64,000 nt of DNA from Bordetella parapertussis (GCA_945901125.1 CAMDKD010000013.1:1-64000); one strand, 5' to 3'; shown: positions 1 through 9,307, numbered from the stretch's first letter. Notes: a model not told the origin generated them from the sequence alone. Program-made: numbers and translations.

Positions 1-135
1 TCAATGCTCCAAGTTTTGAGCCTGACATTGTTTGAGACCACGCCACTCACCGACTTGCTGCAAGCGATTGAACCAGAGCCTGACGATGCTGAAAACCTTC
101 AAATGAGCTTATTTGAGGAAATCTCCGGACACTAG
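1..135 (+). pseudogene. C-terminal tail of an IS4-like DDE transposase (cut by window edge)
   Basis: Open frame from the first base to a TAG at 133-135, 44 residues, beginning SMLQVLSLTLFETTPLTDLL and ending in a QMSLFEE-type tail. A hydrophobic LQxLSLTLFE stretch followed by an acidic linker and an N/QMxLF end is the usual C-terminus of IS4/IS1634-like transposases. The rest lies outside the window, so I cannot tell whether the element is intact upstream. Its stop codon is immediately followed by a REP-like motif at 137-152, and no inverted terminal repeat is visible here. Family assignment is from recalled pattern only. Confidence 0.5.
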
Positions 136-531
136 TGAACCTGACCCCAATTTCCCCAACCGCATCAGCTCTGGTGTGATGCTTTGCCAAACAGGGTCAC
201 TCACCAATTGAAAATCCCCGGCCAATGCCGCCTGGCACATGCGCTGCAAAGTCTCTGCGTGCGGCAACACCGTGCCCGCAAACCTTGCCCGGCCTTGGGC
301 ATCGGCGATCAACAAGGTCGGAAAATTTTCAATATCCAGATCGCCAAGCAATTCATCATGGCTCTCAATATCCACCCAGACAAACCGCACTTCGGGTAAC
401 TGCAACGCCAATTGAGTAAAGATAGGCTGGTATTCACGACAGGTACCGCACCATTGCGCGCACAGGCAAAACACATGCATGGCATGCCCGTTGGCGGGCG
501 GCGATAACGGCGGTTTGTTCATGTGTCGCAT
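109..531 (-). CDS. thioredoxin-like protein, C-terminus altered by insertion
   Basis: About 140 residues with a thioredoxin fold core: an FCLCAQWCGTC segment places the redox pair at Cys28 and Cys31, followed by a WVDIESHDEL strand/helix and the cis-Pro segment NFPTLLI. No signal peptide is seen, so it is probably a cytoplasmic thiol-disulfide or co-chaperone-type thioredoxin. The start at 531 (MRHMNKPP) is chosen over the longer frame to 570 because of an AGGG upstream; 522 is an alternative. The last 14 or so codons (below 152) read through a REP-like motif and the end of a transposase on the other strand, so the native C-terminus has been replaced. It is divergent from the RAYT gene. Confidence 0.75.
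   Translation of the reverse strand: MRHMNKPPLSPPANGHAMHVFCLCAQWCGTCREYQPIFTQLALQLPEVRFVWVDIESHDELLGDLDIENFPTLLIADAQGRARFAGTVLPHAETLQRMCQAALAGDFQLVSDPVWQSITPELMRLGKLGSGSLVSGDFLK
137..152 (+). repeat. REP-like motif copy 1
   Basis: GAACCTGACCCCAATT, identical to a copy at 1332-1347 and closely related to the motif at 1284-1299. The two identical copies are direct repeats that enclose the thioredoxin-like and RAYT genes. GGGGTCAGG-type motifs beside RAYT genes are typical of RAYT-mobilised REP sequences. Confidence 0.7.
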
Positions 532-586
532 GATAACGGTGCACCCTTCGCCAACAGCAGACCTCAGCACGCATTACCATCCCCGC

Positions 587-1285
587 ATGGCCCGACTGCC
601 CCGTCTCTCATTGCCCGGTTACCCGCACCACGTGATATTGCGCGGCAACAACCGTCAGTTGATTTTCAAAGACAACAGTGACCGGCAAACCCTGTTGGGG
701 CTTTTGGTTGGGTATTGTCAAAAGCATGGGGTGAATTTGCATGCGTTTGTGCTGATGGACAACCACTTGCATTTGCTGGTGACGCCGCAGTTCGACAAGG
801 CCTTGTCAAAAATGATGCAGGATTTGGGCCGCGACTATGTGCGTTATTTCAATAAAAAACACACCCGCACCGGCACCTTGTGGGAAGGGCGGTTTCGCAG
901 CGCTTTGATTCAAACCGACAGGTATTTTCTGGCCTGTATGGTTTACATAGACCTGAACCCGGTGCGCGCCGGCATGGTTGCGCTTGCGCTGAACCATCCC
1001 TGGTCCAGCCACGCGCATTACGTCGGGGCGAGACAGGATAACTGGCTGGTGCCGCACGATGTCTACTGGGCTTTGGGCAACACGCCGTTCGCCAGGGAAA
1101 AGGCGTATGCCGAGCTGGTTCAAGCTGGTATTGAAGAAAGCAAGAAGCACGCACTCACATCATCTGTTTTGGGTGGATGGGCTTTGGGCGAGGACACGTT
1201 CACCCAAAACCTGCAACCTTTGTCCAAAAGAAGGGTCAACAAGAGCAAAGCTGGCAGACCTTTCAAGGCCGACGACGGAAGTTGA
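587..1285 (+). CDS. REP-associated tyrosine transposase (RAYT, Y1/HUH family)
   Basis: A 232-residue single-strand DNA transposase of the Y1_Tnp type. It opens MARLPRLSLPGYPHHVILRG, shows the HUH metal-binding motif as MDNHLHLLV, and has the catalytic tyrosine in the helix RDYVRYFNKKH. The conserved WEGRFRS and YIDLNPVRAG segments follow, with a basic GRPFK tail. The ATG at 587 is preferred over the longer frame to 479 because the family starts with this MARLPR-type N-terminus. Such proteins are normally stable chromosomal genes that move short REP hairpins rather than themselves, and REP-like motifs lie on both sides. Its stop codon overlaps the motif at 1284. Confidence 0.92.
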   Translation: MARLPRLSLPGYPHHVILRGNNRQLIFKDNSDRQTLLGLLVGYCQKHGVNLHAFVLMDNHLHLLVTPQFDKALSKMMQDLGRDYVRYFNKKHTRTGTLWEGRFRSALIQTDRYFLACMVYIDLNPVRAGMVALALNHPWSSHAHYVGARQDNWLVPHDVYWALGNTPFAREKAYAELVQAGIEESKKHALTSSVLGGWALGEDTFTQNLQPLSKRRVNKSKAGRPFKADDGS

Positions 1286-1349
1286 TCTGTCCCCAATTAA
1301 ATACTTGAATAATTTAATCAACAATTAATTGGAACCTGACCCCAATTAA
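1284..1349 (+). repeat. REP-like doublet with inverted and direct repeats
   Basis: Two related motifs: GATCTGTCCCCAATTA at 1284-1299 and GAACCTGACCCCAATT at 1332-1347. CCCCAATTAA is repeated directly at 1291-1300 and 1340-1349. Between them TTAATTGG at 1325-1332 is a perfect reverse complement of CCAATTAA at 1293-1300, so a hairpin with an AT-rich loop can form. This REPIN-like unit fills the space between the RAYT stop and the gltB start and so lies in the gltB leader or promoter region. Confidence 0.65.
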
Positions 1350-1419
1350 TTTGTTTGGAAAACGCTTAGCGGTAGTCTATGCTTACGCCCCTTGCATGAT
1401 TTTCAATGAGGATGGCGAA

Positions 1420-4400
1420 ATGCAGCACGCGTTTACCGAGGGTTTGTACCAGTCCAACCAAGAGCATGACGCTTGCGGCGTGGGTTTTGTCGCGCACATC
1501 AAAGGCCAGAAAAGCCATGACATCGTGGCCCAGGCTTTGAAGATTCTGGAAAACCTGGACCACCGTGGCGCGGTCGGCGCAGACAAATTAATGGGCGACG
1601 GTGCCGGTATCCTGATTCAACTGCCGGATGCGCTTTACCGCGAAGACATGACCAAACAGGGCGTGAACTTGCCGGCATTCGGTGAATACGGTGTTGGCAT
1701 GGTGTTTCTGCCTAAAGAAAGCGCGTCGCGTCTGGCCTGTGAACAAGAGTTAAATCGCGCCATTCGCGCCGAGGGCCAAGTGCTGCTGGGCTGGCGCGAT
1801 GTACCGGTGAACAAAGACATGCCCATGTCGCCCACCGTGCGCGCCAAGGAGCCCTTGATCCGCCAAGTGTTCATCGGTCGCGGCAACGACGTCATCGTGC
1901 AAGACGCGCTAGAGCGCAAGCTGTATGTGATTCGCAAAACCGCCAGCGCCGCCATCTCTCACTTGAACTTAAAGCATGGCAAAGAATATTACGTGCCCAG
2001 CATGTCCAGCCGCACCGTCATTTACAAAGGCTTGTTGCTGGCCGATCAAGTCGGTACCTATTTCAATGATTTAAAAGACGCGCGTTGCGTGTCTGCCCTG
2101 GGTCTGGTGCACCAGCGTTTCTCCACCAACACTTTTCCCGAATGGCCGCTGGCACACCCTTACCGCTATGTGGCGCACAACGGCGAGATCAACACGGTCA
2201 AAGGCAATTACAACTGGATGAAAGCGCGCGAAGGCGTGATGTCTTCCGCCGTACTTGGTGCCGATTTGAAAAAGCTCTATCCGATCAGCTTCGCAGATCA
2301 GTCCGACACCGCCACGTTTGACAATTGCTTGGAACTCTTGACCATGGCCGGTTACCCGATCAGCCAGGCCATGATGATGATGATTCCCGAGCCTTGGGAA
2401 AACCACAGCCACATGGACCCGCGCCGCCGCGCGTTTTACGAATACCACGCCGCCATGATGGAGCCGTGGGACGGCCCGGCCTCTATCGTGTTCACCGATG
2501 GTCGCCAGATCGGCGCCACGCTGGACCGCAACGGTTTACGCCCCTCTCGCTATTGCATCACCGACGACGATTTGGTCATCATGGGCTCCGAGTCCGGTGT
2601 GCTTCCTGTGGCGGAAAGTAAAATCATTCGCAAATGGCGTTTGCAACCCGGCAAGATGTTCCTCATCGACCTCGAACAAGGTCGCATGATCAACGACGAA
2701 GAATTGAAATCGGGCCTGGCCAACAGCAAGCCTTATAAACAATGGATTGAAAACCTGCGCATCCGTTTGGATGATGTGGAAGAGCATCCCGTAGGTTCGC
2801 CCGAGCACACCGATTTGTCTTTGCTCGACCGCCAGCAAGCCTTCGGTTACACACAGGAAGATTTCAAATTCCTCATGGCACCCATGGCCGCCAACGGCGA
2901 AGAGGCTTTAGGCTCCATGGGCAACGACAGCCCATTGGCTGTGTTGTCCAACAAAAACAAATCGCTCTACAACTACTTTAAACAATTGTTCGCGCAAGTG
3001 ACCAACCCGCCTATCGACCCGATCCGCGAAGCCATCGTCATGTCGCTCGTATCTTTCGTCGGACCGAAACCAAATCTGCTCGATATCAACCAAGTGAACC
3101 CGCCTATGCGTTTGGAGGTTAGCCAACCGGTGCTCGACTTCCAGGACATGGCCAAGCTGCGCCATATCGACAGCATGACCAACGGCAAATTCAAAAGCGC
3201 TACCTTGGACATCACTTACCCGTTGAGCTGGGGCCATGAAGGCGTGGAAGCCAAGCTGGCATCTTTGTGCGCACAAGCGGTTGATCAAATCAAAGGCGGT
3301 CACAACATTCTCATCATCAGCGACAAAGCCTTGACTGCAACACAAGTGGCCATTCCCGCGCTGCTGGCCTTGTCAGCGATTCACCAGCATCTCGTGAAAG
3401 AAGGCTTGCGCACCAGCGCCGGTTTGGTGGTGGAAACCGGCAGCGCGCGCGAAGTGCATCACTTTGCGGTGCTGGCCGGATACGGCGCCGAAGCGGTTCA
3501 TCCTTATTTGGCGATGGAGTCTTTGGCCGAGTTACACAAAAGCCTGCCCGGCGATTTATCTGCCGACAAAGCGATTTACAACTACGTCAAGGCCATTGGC
3601 AAAGGCCTGTCCAAAATCATGTCCAAGATGGGCGTGTCCACTTACATGTCGTATTGCGGCGCGCAATTGTTTGAGGCCATCGGTGTCAACAGCGAAACGA
3701 TTGACAAATATTTCACCGGCACGCCCAGCCGCGTGCAAGGCATAGGCATTTTTGAAATCGCCGAAGAAGCGATTCGTATGCATGCCAGCGCGTTCAGCAA
3801 CGACCCGGTGCTGGCCACCATGCTGGACACCGGCGGCGAATACGCTTGGCGCACACGCGGTGAAGACCACATGTGGACACCGGACGCGATTGCCAAATTG
3901 CAGCACAGCACCCGGGGCAACAACTGGACCACCTACAAAGAGTACGCGCAAATCATCAACGACCAAAGCCGCCGCCACATGACGCTGCGCGGTTTGTTCG
4001 AATTCAAAATCGATCCGGCCAAGGCCATACCGCTGGACCAGGTCGAATCCGCTGCCGATATCGTCAAACGCTTTGCCACCGGCGCCATGTCGCTGGGCTC
4101 CATCAGCACCGAGGCGCACGCCACGCTGGCTGTCGCCATGAACCGCATCGGCGGCAAAAGCAATACCGGCGAAGGCGGTGAAGACCCGGCGCGTTACCGC
4201 AACGAACTCAAAGGCATACCGATCAAAAAAGGCGAGACTCTGAAAAGCGTGATCGGCGACAAACAAGTCGAAGTCGACATGCCATTGCTGGCCGGTGACT
4301 CATTGCGTTCGAAAATCAAGCAAGTGGCATCTGGCCGCTTTGGTGTGACAGCGGAGTACCTGAGCAGCGCCGACCAGATTCAAATCAAGATGGCGCAAGG

Positions 4401-6117
4401 TGCCAAGCCGGGCGAGGGCGGCCAACTGCCCGGCGGCAAGGTGTCCGAGTACATCGGCTTTTTGCGTTATTCGGTGCCGGGCGTGGGCTTGATTTCTCCG
4501 CCACCGCACCACGACATTTATTCCATCGAAGACTTGGCGCAACTCATTCATGACTTGAAAAACGTCGCGCCGCACGCAGACGTCAGCGTCAAACTGGTGT
4601 CTGAAGTCGGTGTCGGCACGGTGGCGGCTGGAGTAGCCAAGTGCAAAGCCGATCACGTGGTGATCGCCGGACACGACGGTGGCACCGGCGCGTCGCCCTG
4701 GTCTTCCATCAAACACGCTGGCAGCCCCTGGGAAATCGGTCTGGCCGAAACCCAGCAAACCCTGGTGTTGAACGGCTTGCGCGGACGCATTCGCGTGCAA
4801 ACCGACGGTCAAATGAAAACTGGTCGCGATGTAGCGATTGGCGCATTGCTGGGCGCAGATGAATTCGGTTTTGCGACCGCGCCGTTGGTGGTCGAAGGCT
4901 GCATCATGATGCGCAAATGCCACCTCAATACCTGTCCGGTGGGCGTGGCCACGCAAGACCCGGTGCTGCGTCAAAAATTTGCCGGCAAGCCCGAACACGT
5001 GGTGAATTACTTCTTCTTCATCGCTGAGGAAGTGCGTCACATCATGGCGCAATTAGGCATCGCCAAATTCGACGACATGATTGGCCGGGCCGATTTGCTC
5101 GACATGAAAAAAGGTGTCGAGCATTGGAAAGCCAAAGGTCTGGACTTCAGCCGTTTGTTGGCCATGCCGCAAGTACCGCTTGGCACACCGCTTTTCCATG
5201 TGGCCACACAAGACCACGGCTTAGACAAAGCCTTGGACAAAGTGCTGATCGAGAAAAGCCGCGCCGCCATTGACAAAGGCGAAAAAGTGCAGTTCATGGA
5301 AGTCACGCGCAACGTCAACCGCTCGGTCGGTGCCATGTTGTCCGGCGCACTCACCAAGGTGCGCCCCGAAGGTTTGCCGGACGACACGCTGCGCATTCAA
5401 CTCGAAGGCACCGGCGGTCAATCCTTTGGCGCATTTTTAGCCAAAGGCATCACGCTGTATTTGATCGGCGACGCCAACGATTACACCGGCAAAGGATTGT
5501 CCGGTGGCCGCGTGGTGGTGCGACCCAGCATTGATTTCCGCGGCGAAGCCACCAGCAACATCATCGTCGGCAACACTGTGTTGTATGGCGCGACCAGCGG
5601 CGAAGCGTTTTTCAGCGGCGTGGCCGGTGAGCGGTTTGCCGTGCGTTTGTCCGGTGCCACCGCTGTGGTGGAAGGCACCGGCGACCACGGGTGTGAATAC
5701 ATGACAGGCGGCACGGTGGCCGTGCTGGGCAACACTGGCCGCAATTTCGCTGCAGGCATGAGCGGCGGCATCGCGTATGTGTATGACGAGGACGGTCTGT
5801 TTGCCGAGCGTTGCAACACCGCCATGGTCAGTATGGACAAGGTATTGAGCGACAAAGAACAGACCGACACCACGCCCCAAGCTTTGTGGCATCGCGGACT
5901 GACCGATGAAGCGCAGTTGAAGAAATTGCTGGAAGACCAGCATCGCTGGACCGGCTCTAAGCGCGCCCGCGCATTGTTGGACAACTGGAACGAGGCCCGC
6001 GCCAAGTTCGTCAAAGTGTTCCCCAACGAATACAAGCGCGCACTCGGCGACATGGCTGCGGCTGAGGCCAAGCCGGTCGCTGCTGCCAAGCCTAAAAAAG
6101 CAGTCGTCAAGTCTTAA
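1420..6117 (+). CDS. gltB: glutamate synthase (NADPH) large subunit
   Basis: About 1565 residues, normal for the alpha subunit, which makes two glutamates from glutamine and 2-oxoglutarate. Cys19 in HDACGVGF is the N-terminal amidotransferase nucleophile, exposed after removal of an 18-residue propeptide. The central and FMN-binding synthase domains follow; CHLNTCPVG with a preceding Cys provides the 3Fe-4S ligands. The C-terminal third is the Gly-rich beta-helix, ending in an Ala/Lys-rich tail. The ATG at 1420 is preceded by GAGG at 8 nt spacing; the frame is open to 1351, but those codons lie in the REP-rich leader. It is followed 21 nt later by gltD. Confidence 0.97.
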   Translation: MQHAFTEGLYQSNQEHDACGVGFVAHIKGQKSHDIVAQALKILENLDHRGAVGADKLMGDGAGILIQLPDALYREDMTKQGVNLPAFGEYGVGMVFLPKESASRLACEQELNRAIRAEGQVLLGWRDVPVNKDMPMSPTVRAKEPLIRQVFIGRGNDVIVQDALERKLYVIRKTASAAISHLNLKHGKEYYVPSMSSRTVIYKGLLLADQVGTYFNDLKDARCVSALGLVHQRFSTNTFPEWPLAHPYRYVAHNGEINTVKGNYNWMKAREGVMSSAVLGADLKKLYPISFADQSDTATFDNCLELLTMAGYPISQAMMMMIPEPWENHSHMDPRRRAFYEYHAAMMEPWDGPASIVFTDGRQIGATLDRNGLRPSRYCITDDDLVIMGSESGVLPVAESKIIRKWRLQPGKMFLIDLEQGRMINDEELKSGLANSKPYKQWIENLRIRLDDVEEHPVGSPEHTDLSLLDRQQAFGYTQEDFKFLMAPMAANGEEALGSMGNDSPLAVLSNKNKSLYNYFKQLFAQVTNPPIDPIREAIVMSLVSFVGPKPNLLDINQVNPPMRLEVSQPVLDFQDMAKLRHIDSMTNGKFKSATLDITYPLSWGHEGVEAKLASLCAQAVDQIKGGHNILIISDKALTATQVAIPALLALSAIHQHLVKEGLRTSAGLVVETGSAREVHHFAVLAGYGAEAVHPYLAMESLAELHKSLPGDLSADKAIYNYVKAIGKGLSKIMSKMGVSTYMSYCGAQLFEAIGVNSETIDKYFTGTPSRVQGIGIFEIAEEAIRMHASAFSNDPVLATMLDTGGEYAWRTRGEDHMWTPDAIAKLQHSTRGNNWTTYKEYAQIINDQSRRHMTLRGLFEFKIDPAKAIPLDQVESAADIVKRFATGAMSLGSISTEAHATLAVAMNRIGGKSNTGEGGEDPARYRNELKGIPIKKGETLKSVIGDKQVEVDMPLLAGDSLRSKIKQVASGRFGVTAEYLSSADQIQIKMAQGAKPGEGGQLPGGKVSEYIGFLRYSVPGVGLISPPPHHDIYSIEDLAQLIHDLKNVAPHADVSVKLVSEVGVGTVAAGVAKCKADHVVIAGHDGGTGASPWSSIKHAGSPWEIGLAETQQTLVLNGLRGRIRVQTDGQMKTGRDVAIGALLGADEFGFATAPLVVEGCIMMRKCHLNTCPVGVATQDPVLRQKFAGKPEHVVNYFFFIAEEVRHIMAQLGIAKFDDMIGRADLLDMKKGVEHWKAKGLDFSRLLAMPQVPLGTPLFHVATQDHGLDKALDKVLIEKSRAAIDKGEKVQFMEVTRNVNRSVGAMLSGALTKVRPEGLPDDTLRIQLEGTGGQSFGAFLAKGITLYLIGDANDYTGKGLSGGRVVVRPSIDFRGEATSNIIVGNTVLYGATSGEAFFSGVAGERFAVRLSGATAVVEGTGDHGCEYMTGGTVAVLGNTGRNFAAGMSGGIAYVYDEDGLFAERCNTAMVSMDKVLSDKEQTDTTPQALWHRGLTDEAQLKKLLEDQHRWTGSKRARALLDNWNEARAKFVKVFPNEYKRALGDMAAAEAKPVAAAKPKKAVVKS

Positions 6118-6138
6118 CGCGTCATCACAGGAAATATC

Positions 6139-7605
6139 ATGGGAAAAATCACCGGCTTCATGGAATTTGAGCGTGTCGAAGAGGGCTACAAGCCCGTGAC
6201 CGAACGTGTCAAACATTACAAAGAATTCGTCATCGGTCTGAGTCCCGAGCAGGCCAAAACGCAAAGCGCGCGTTGCATGGATTGCGGCACACCGTTTTGC
6301 AACAGCGGTTGCCCGGTCAACAACATCATTCCGGATTTCAACGATCTGGTGTTCAACAACGACTGGCAAAACGCCTTGACCGTGCTTCACAGCACCAACA
6401 ATTTCCCCGAGTTCACCGGTCGTATTTGCCCGGCACCTTGCGAAGCTGCCTGCACTTTGAATGTGAACGGCGACGCGGTCGGCATCAAATCGATTGAACA
6501 CGCCATCATTGACCGCGGTTGGGCTGAGGGCTGGGTCAAGCCTTTGCCTGCTTCTCATCAAACAGGCAAAAAAGTCGCGGTCGTCGGCTCCGGTCCGGCC
6601 GGTATGGCGGCTGCCCAGCAGCTCGCGCGCGCCGGTCATGCGGTCACCGTGTATGAAAAGAACGACCGTGTCGGCGGTTTGCTGCGTTACGGCATTCCGG
6701 ATTTCAAAATGGAAAAAACGCATATCGACCGCCGCGTCGAACAAATGCAAGCCGAAGGCGTGGTGTTCAAAACCGGTGTGATGGTTGGCTCCTGGCCCAA
6801 AGACAGCAAAGTCACCAACTGGGCCAAAGACACAGTCACAGCCGAGCAGCTGAAAAAAGAATTCGATGCGGTGTTGTTGACCGGCGGCTCCGAGCAATCG
6901 CGTGACTTGCCCGTGCCTGGCCGCGAGCTGGACGGCGTGCATTTCGCCATGGAGTTTTTGCCGCAGCAAAACAAGGTCAATGCGGGCGACACTTACAAAG
7001 GCCAGTTACGGGCTGACGGCAAGCACGTCATCGTCATCGGCGGCGGCGACACCGGTTCGGACTGCGTGGGCACATCCAACCGCCATGGCGCGACGCACGT
7101 CACCCAGTTCGAAGTCATGCCGCAACCGCCTGAGCATGAGGACAAACCGCTGGTCTGGCCGTACTGGCCGCTCAAAATGCGCACCAGCTCCAGCCACGAA
7201 GAAGGTTGCGAGCGCGAGTTCGCCATTTCCACCAAGGAATTCATAGGCGAAAAAGGCAAGCTCACCGGCCTGAAAACCGTTCATGTCGAAATGAAAGACG
7301 GCAAACTCACCGAAGTGCCCGGTACTGAACACGTGCACAAAGCGGATCTGGTGTTGCTGGCAATGGGTTTTGTGAATCCGGTCGCCACTGTGCTGGATGC
7401 ATTTGGTGTCGACAAAGACGCACGCGGCAACGCCAAAGCCCATACCGAAGAAGGCAGCGGCTACATCACCAATGTGCCCAAGGTGTTTGCTGCCGGTGAC
7501 ATGCGCCGCGGCCAATCGCTAGTGGTTTGGGCCATACGCGAAGGCCGGCAAGCGGCGCGCACCATCGATCAGTTTTTGATGGGCGACAGCGAATTGCCGC
7601 GTTAA
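6139..7605 (+). CDS. gltD: glutamate synthase (NADPH) small subunit
   Basis: A 488-residue beta subunit that passes electrons from NADPH through FAD and 4Fe-4S clusters to GltB. N-terminal cysteine clusters are visible (CMDCGTPFCNSGCPVNN and RICPAPCEAACTLN). An FAD-binding VVGSGPAGMAAAQQLARAG motif and an NADPH-binding VIGGGDTGSDCVG motif follow. AAGDMRRGQSLVVWAIREGR near the C-terminus is the second FAD contact typical of the family. A CAGGAA ribosome site precedes the ATG. It forms an operon with gltB. Confidence 0.97.
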   Translation: MGKITGFMEFERVEEGYKPVTERVKHYKEFVIGLSPEQAKTQSARCMDCGTPFCNSGCPVNNIIPDFNDLVFNNDWQNALTVLHSTNNFPEFTGRICPAPCEAACTLNVNGDAVGIKSIEHAIIDRGWAEGWVKPLPASHQTGKKVAVVGSGPAGMAAAQQLARAGHAVTVYEKNDRVGGLLRYGIPDFKMEKTHIDRRVEQMQAEGVVFKTGVMVGSWPKDSKVTNWAKDTVTAEQLKKEFDAVLLTGGSEQSRDLPVPGRELDGVHFAMEFLPQQNKVNAGDTYKGQLRADGKHVIVIGGGDTGSDCVGTSNRHGATHVTQFEVMPQPPEHEDKPLVWPYWPLKMRTSSSHEEGCEREFAISTKEFIGEKGKLTGLKTVHVEMKDGKLTEVPGTEHVHKADLVLLAMGFVNPVATVLDAFGVDKDARGNAKAHTEEGSGYITNVPKVFAAGDMRRGQSLVVWAIREGRQAARTIDQFLMGDSELPR

Positions 7606-7617
7606 CCCTTAGGGGTT
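7604..7617 (+). terminator. weak hairpin after gltD
   Basis: AACCC-TTAG-GGGTT is a perfect 5-bp stem with a four-base loop overlapping the gltD stop, followed by only TTG rather than a T-run. It may be a weak terminator; read-through into mla cannot be excluded. Confidence 0.25.
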
Positions 7618-7644
7618 TTGCAAGCACAGAGAATTAAGCCGGTG

Positions 7645-7672
7645 TTGCTGAAGGTTTTGGGGCTCATAGAAT
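7645..7672 (+). promoter_or_regulatory. putative sigma70 promoter for mlaFEDACB
   Basis: TTGCTG and TAGAAT are separated by 16 bases, about 40 bases upstream of the mlaF ATG, in the only sizeable gap between gltD and mlaF. AAGG ahead of the ATG is a plausible ribosome site. Assigned by consensus match only. Confidence 0.4.
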
Positions 7673-7712
7673 ACGTTTTAATATGTGAGTTCACATCAAG
7701 GTAATTTTTTTA

Positions 7713-8531
7713 ATGACTTCTGTTGATGCACCGCTTGTCGTTTTGAAAGATATCCATTTCAGCTATGGCGACAGGCCTGTGCTTGAAGGTGTCAGCCTGC
7801 AAGTGCCGCGCGGCAAGGTTACTGCTTTGATGGGCGCTTCCGGCGGCGGCAAAACCACGGTGCTGCGTTTGATCGGCGGTCAGTACACAGCGCAATCCGG
7901 GCAATTATTGTTTGACGGCCAAAATGTATCCGCCCTGGATCGCAAGGGTTTGTATCAGGCGCGCCGTCGCATGGGTATGTTGTTTCAGTTCGGCGCCTTG
8001 TTCACCGACATGAGCGTGTTTGACAACGTGGCTTTCCCCTTGCGCGAACACACCACACTGCCGCCCGCCATGGTGCGCGACATTGTGTTAATGAAATTGC
8101 AAGCCGTCGGTTTGCGCGGCGCACGCGATTTGTTTCCTTCTGAGATTTCCGGCGGCATGGCCAGACGTGTGGCGCTGGCGCGCGCCATGGCGTTGGACCC
8201 CGAATTGATGATGTACGACGAGCCGTTTGCCGGTCTGGACCCGATTTCGCTTGGCACGGCCGCGCGTTTGATCCGTCAGTTGAATGACACGCTAACGCTG
8301 ACCACCATCGTGGTGTCGCACGATTTGGAGGAAACCTTTCGCATCGCCGATCAGGTCATTATTCTGGCCAACGGTCGCATCGTGGCCCAGGGCACGCCGG
8401 ACGAAGTGCGACACAGCACCGACCCGTTGGTGCACCAGTTTGTCAGCGCCGCGCCCGATGGCCCGGTCAGGTTCCATTACCCTGCAACAGACGCTGTTAC
8501 CGACTTTGGTATCCGGGGAGCGCGGCCATGA
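7713..8531 (+). CDS. mlaF: phospholipid ABC transporter ATP-binding protein MlaF
   Basis: 272 residues. The ATPase powers the inner-membrane MlaFEDB complex, which moves phospholipids between the inner and outer membranes to keep outer-membrane asymmetry. Walker A is GASGGGKT (about residues 41-48), the signature is ISGGMARRVALARA and Walker B is LMMYDEP with the following GLDPIS. It is the first gene of the mla run and overlaps mlaE by an ATGA junction, implying translational coupling. Confidence 0.95.
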   Translation: MTSVDAPLVVLKDIHFSYGDRPVLEGVSLQVPRGKVTALMGASGGGKTTVLRLIGGQYTAQSGQLLFDGQNVSALDRKGLYQARRRMGMLFQFGALFTDMSVFDNVAFPLREHTTLPPAMVRDIVLMKLQAVGLRGARDLFPSEISGGMARRVALARAMALDPELMMYDEPFAGLDPISLGTAARLIRQLNDTLTLTTIVVSHDLEETFRIADQVIILANGRIVAQGTPDEVRHSTDPLVHQFVSAAPDGPVRFHYPATDAVTDFGIRGARP

Positions 8532-9307
8532 GGCATTTTGTGGGCAGCATAGGCGCTTGGACACGCGAGCGCGTCGCTGATATCGGCCAGGCCACGGTCT
8601 TGTTTGTGCGTCTGGTGCTGTTGGCGCCGGCCTGTCTGCGCCGCTTCGGGCTGGTGCGCGACCACATGCATTTCCTGGGTAATTACTCGCTGGCCATCAT
8701 TTCCATCTCCGGCCTGTTTGTCGGTTTTGTGCTGGCTTTGCAGGGCTACAACACCTTGCAGCGTTTCGGTTCGGCCTCGGCGCTGGGCTTGCTGGTCGCG
8801 CTCAGTCTGGTGCGGGAACTCGGCCCCGTTGTGTCAGCCTTGTTGTTCACCGGGCGCGCCGGAACCTCATTGACCGCAGAAATCGGCCTGATGAAAGCCG
8901 GTGAGCAACTAAGTGCCATGGAAATGATGGCCATAGACCCGGTTCGCCGTATATTGGCACCACGCTTTTGGGCCGGGGTGCTGGTCATGCCTATATTGGG
9001 CGCGATTTTCAGCGCGGTCGGCATTTTGGGCGGCTGGCTGGTCGGCGTCGTCATGATCGGCGTCGACGGCGGTTCGTTTTGGGGTCAAATGCAGGACGGT
9101 GTCGATGTCTGGTCGGATGTCGGCAATGGTTTCATTAAAACCGTGGTCTTCGGCTTCACCGTCAGCTTTATCGCCTTGCGCCAGGGTTTTGAAGCGCAGG
9201 CCACGCCTGAGGGGGTGGCGCGCGCCACCACCCGTACCGTGGTGATGGCATCGCTGTCGGTGCTGGCGCTCGATTTTGTGCTGACTGCTTTGATGTTCAG
9301 GCTTTGA
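8528..9307 (+). CDS. mlaE: phospholipid ABC transporter permease MlaE
   Basis: 259 residues with about five membrane segments and the MlaE/permease family core, including an LYxxGRAGTSLTAEIG-like stretch (seen as FTGRAGTSLTAEIGLMKAGE) and LSAMEMMAIDPVRRILAPRFWA. It forms the membrane channel with MlaF and anchors the MlaD hexamer. It starts inside the mlaF stop and ends 10 nt before mlaD. Confidence 0.95.
   Translation: MRHFVGSIGAWTRERVADIGQATVLFVRLVLLAPACLRRFGLVRDHMHFLGNYSLAIISISGLFVGFVLALQGYNTLQRFGSASALGLLVALSLVRELGPVVSALLFTGRAGTSLTAEIGLMKAGEQLSAMEMMAIDPVRRILAPRFWAGVLVMPILGAIFSAVGILGGWLVGVVMIGVDGGSFWGQMQDGVDVWSDVGNGFIKTVVFGFTVSFIALRQGFEAQATPEGVARATTRTVVMASLSVLALDFVLTALMFRL

Noticed and set aside
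5437..6969. A 510-codon open frame on the minus strand
   Set aside because: It lies antisense across gltB and gltD, which have complete motif sets; its translation is His/Gly/Val-rich without any recognisable domain.
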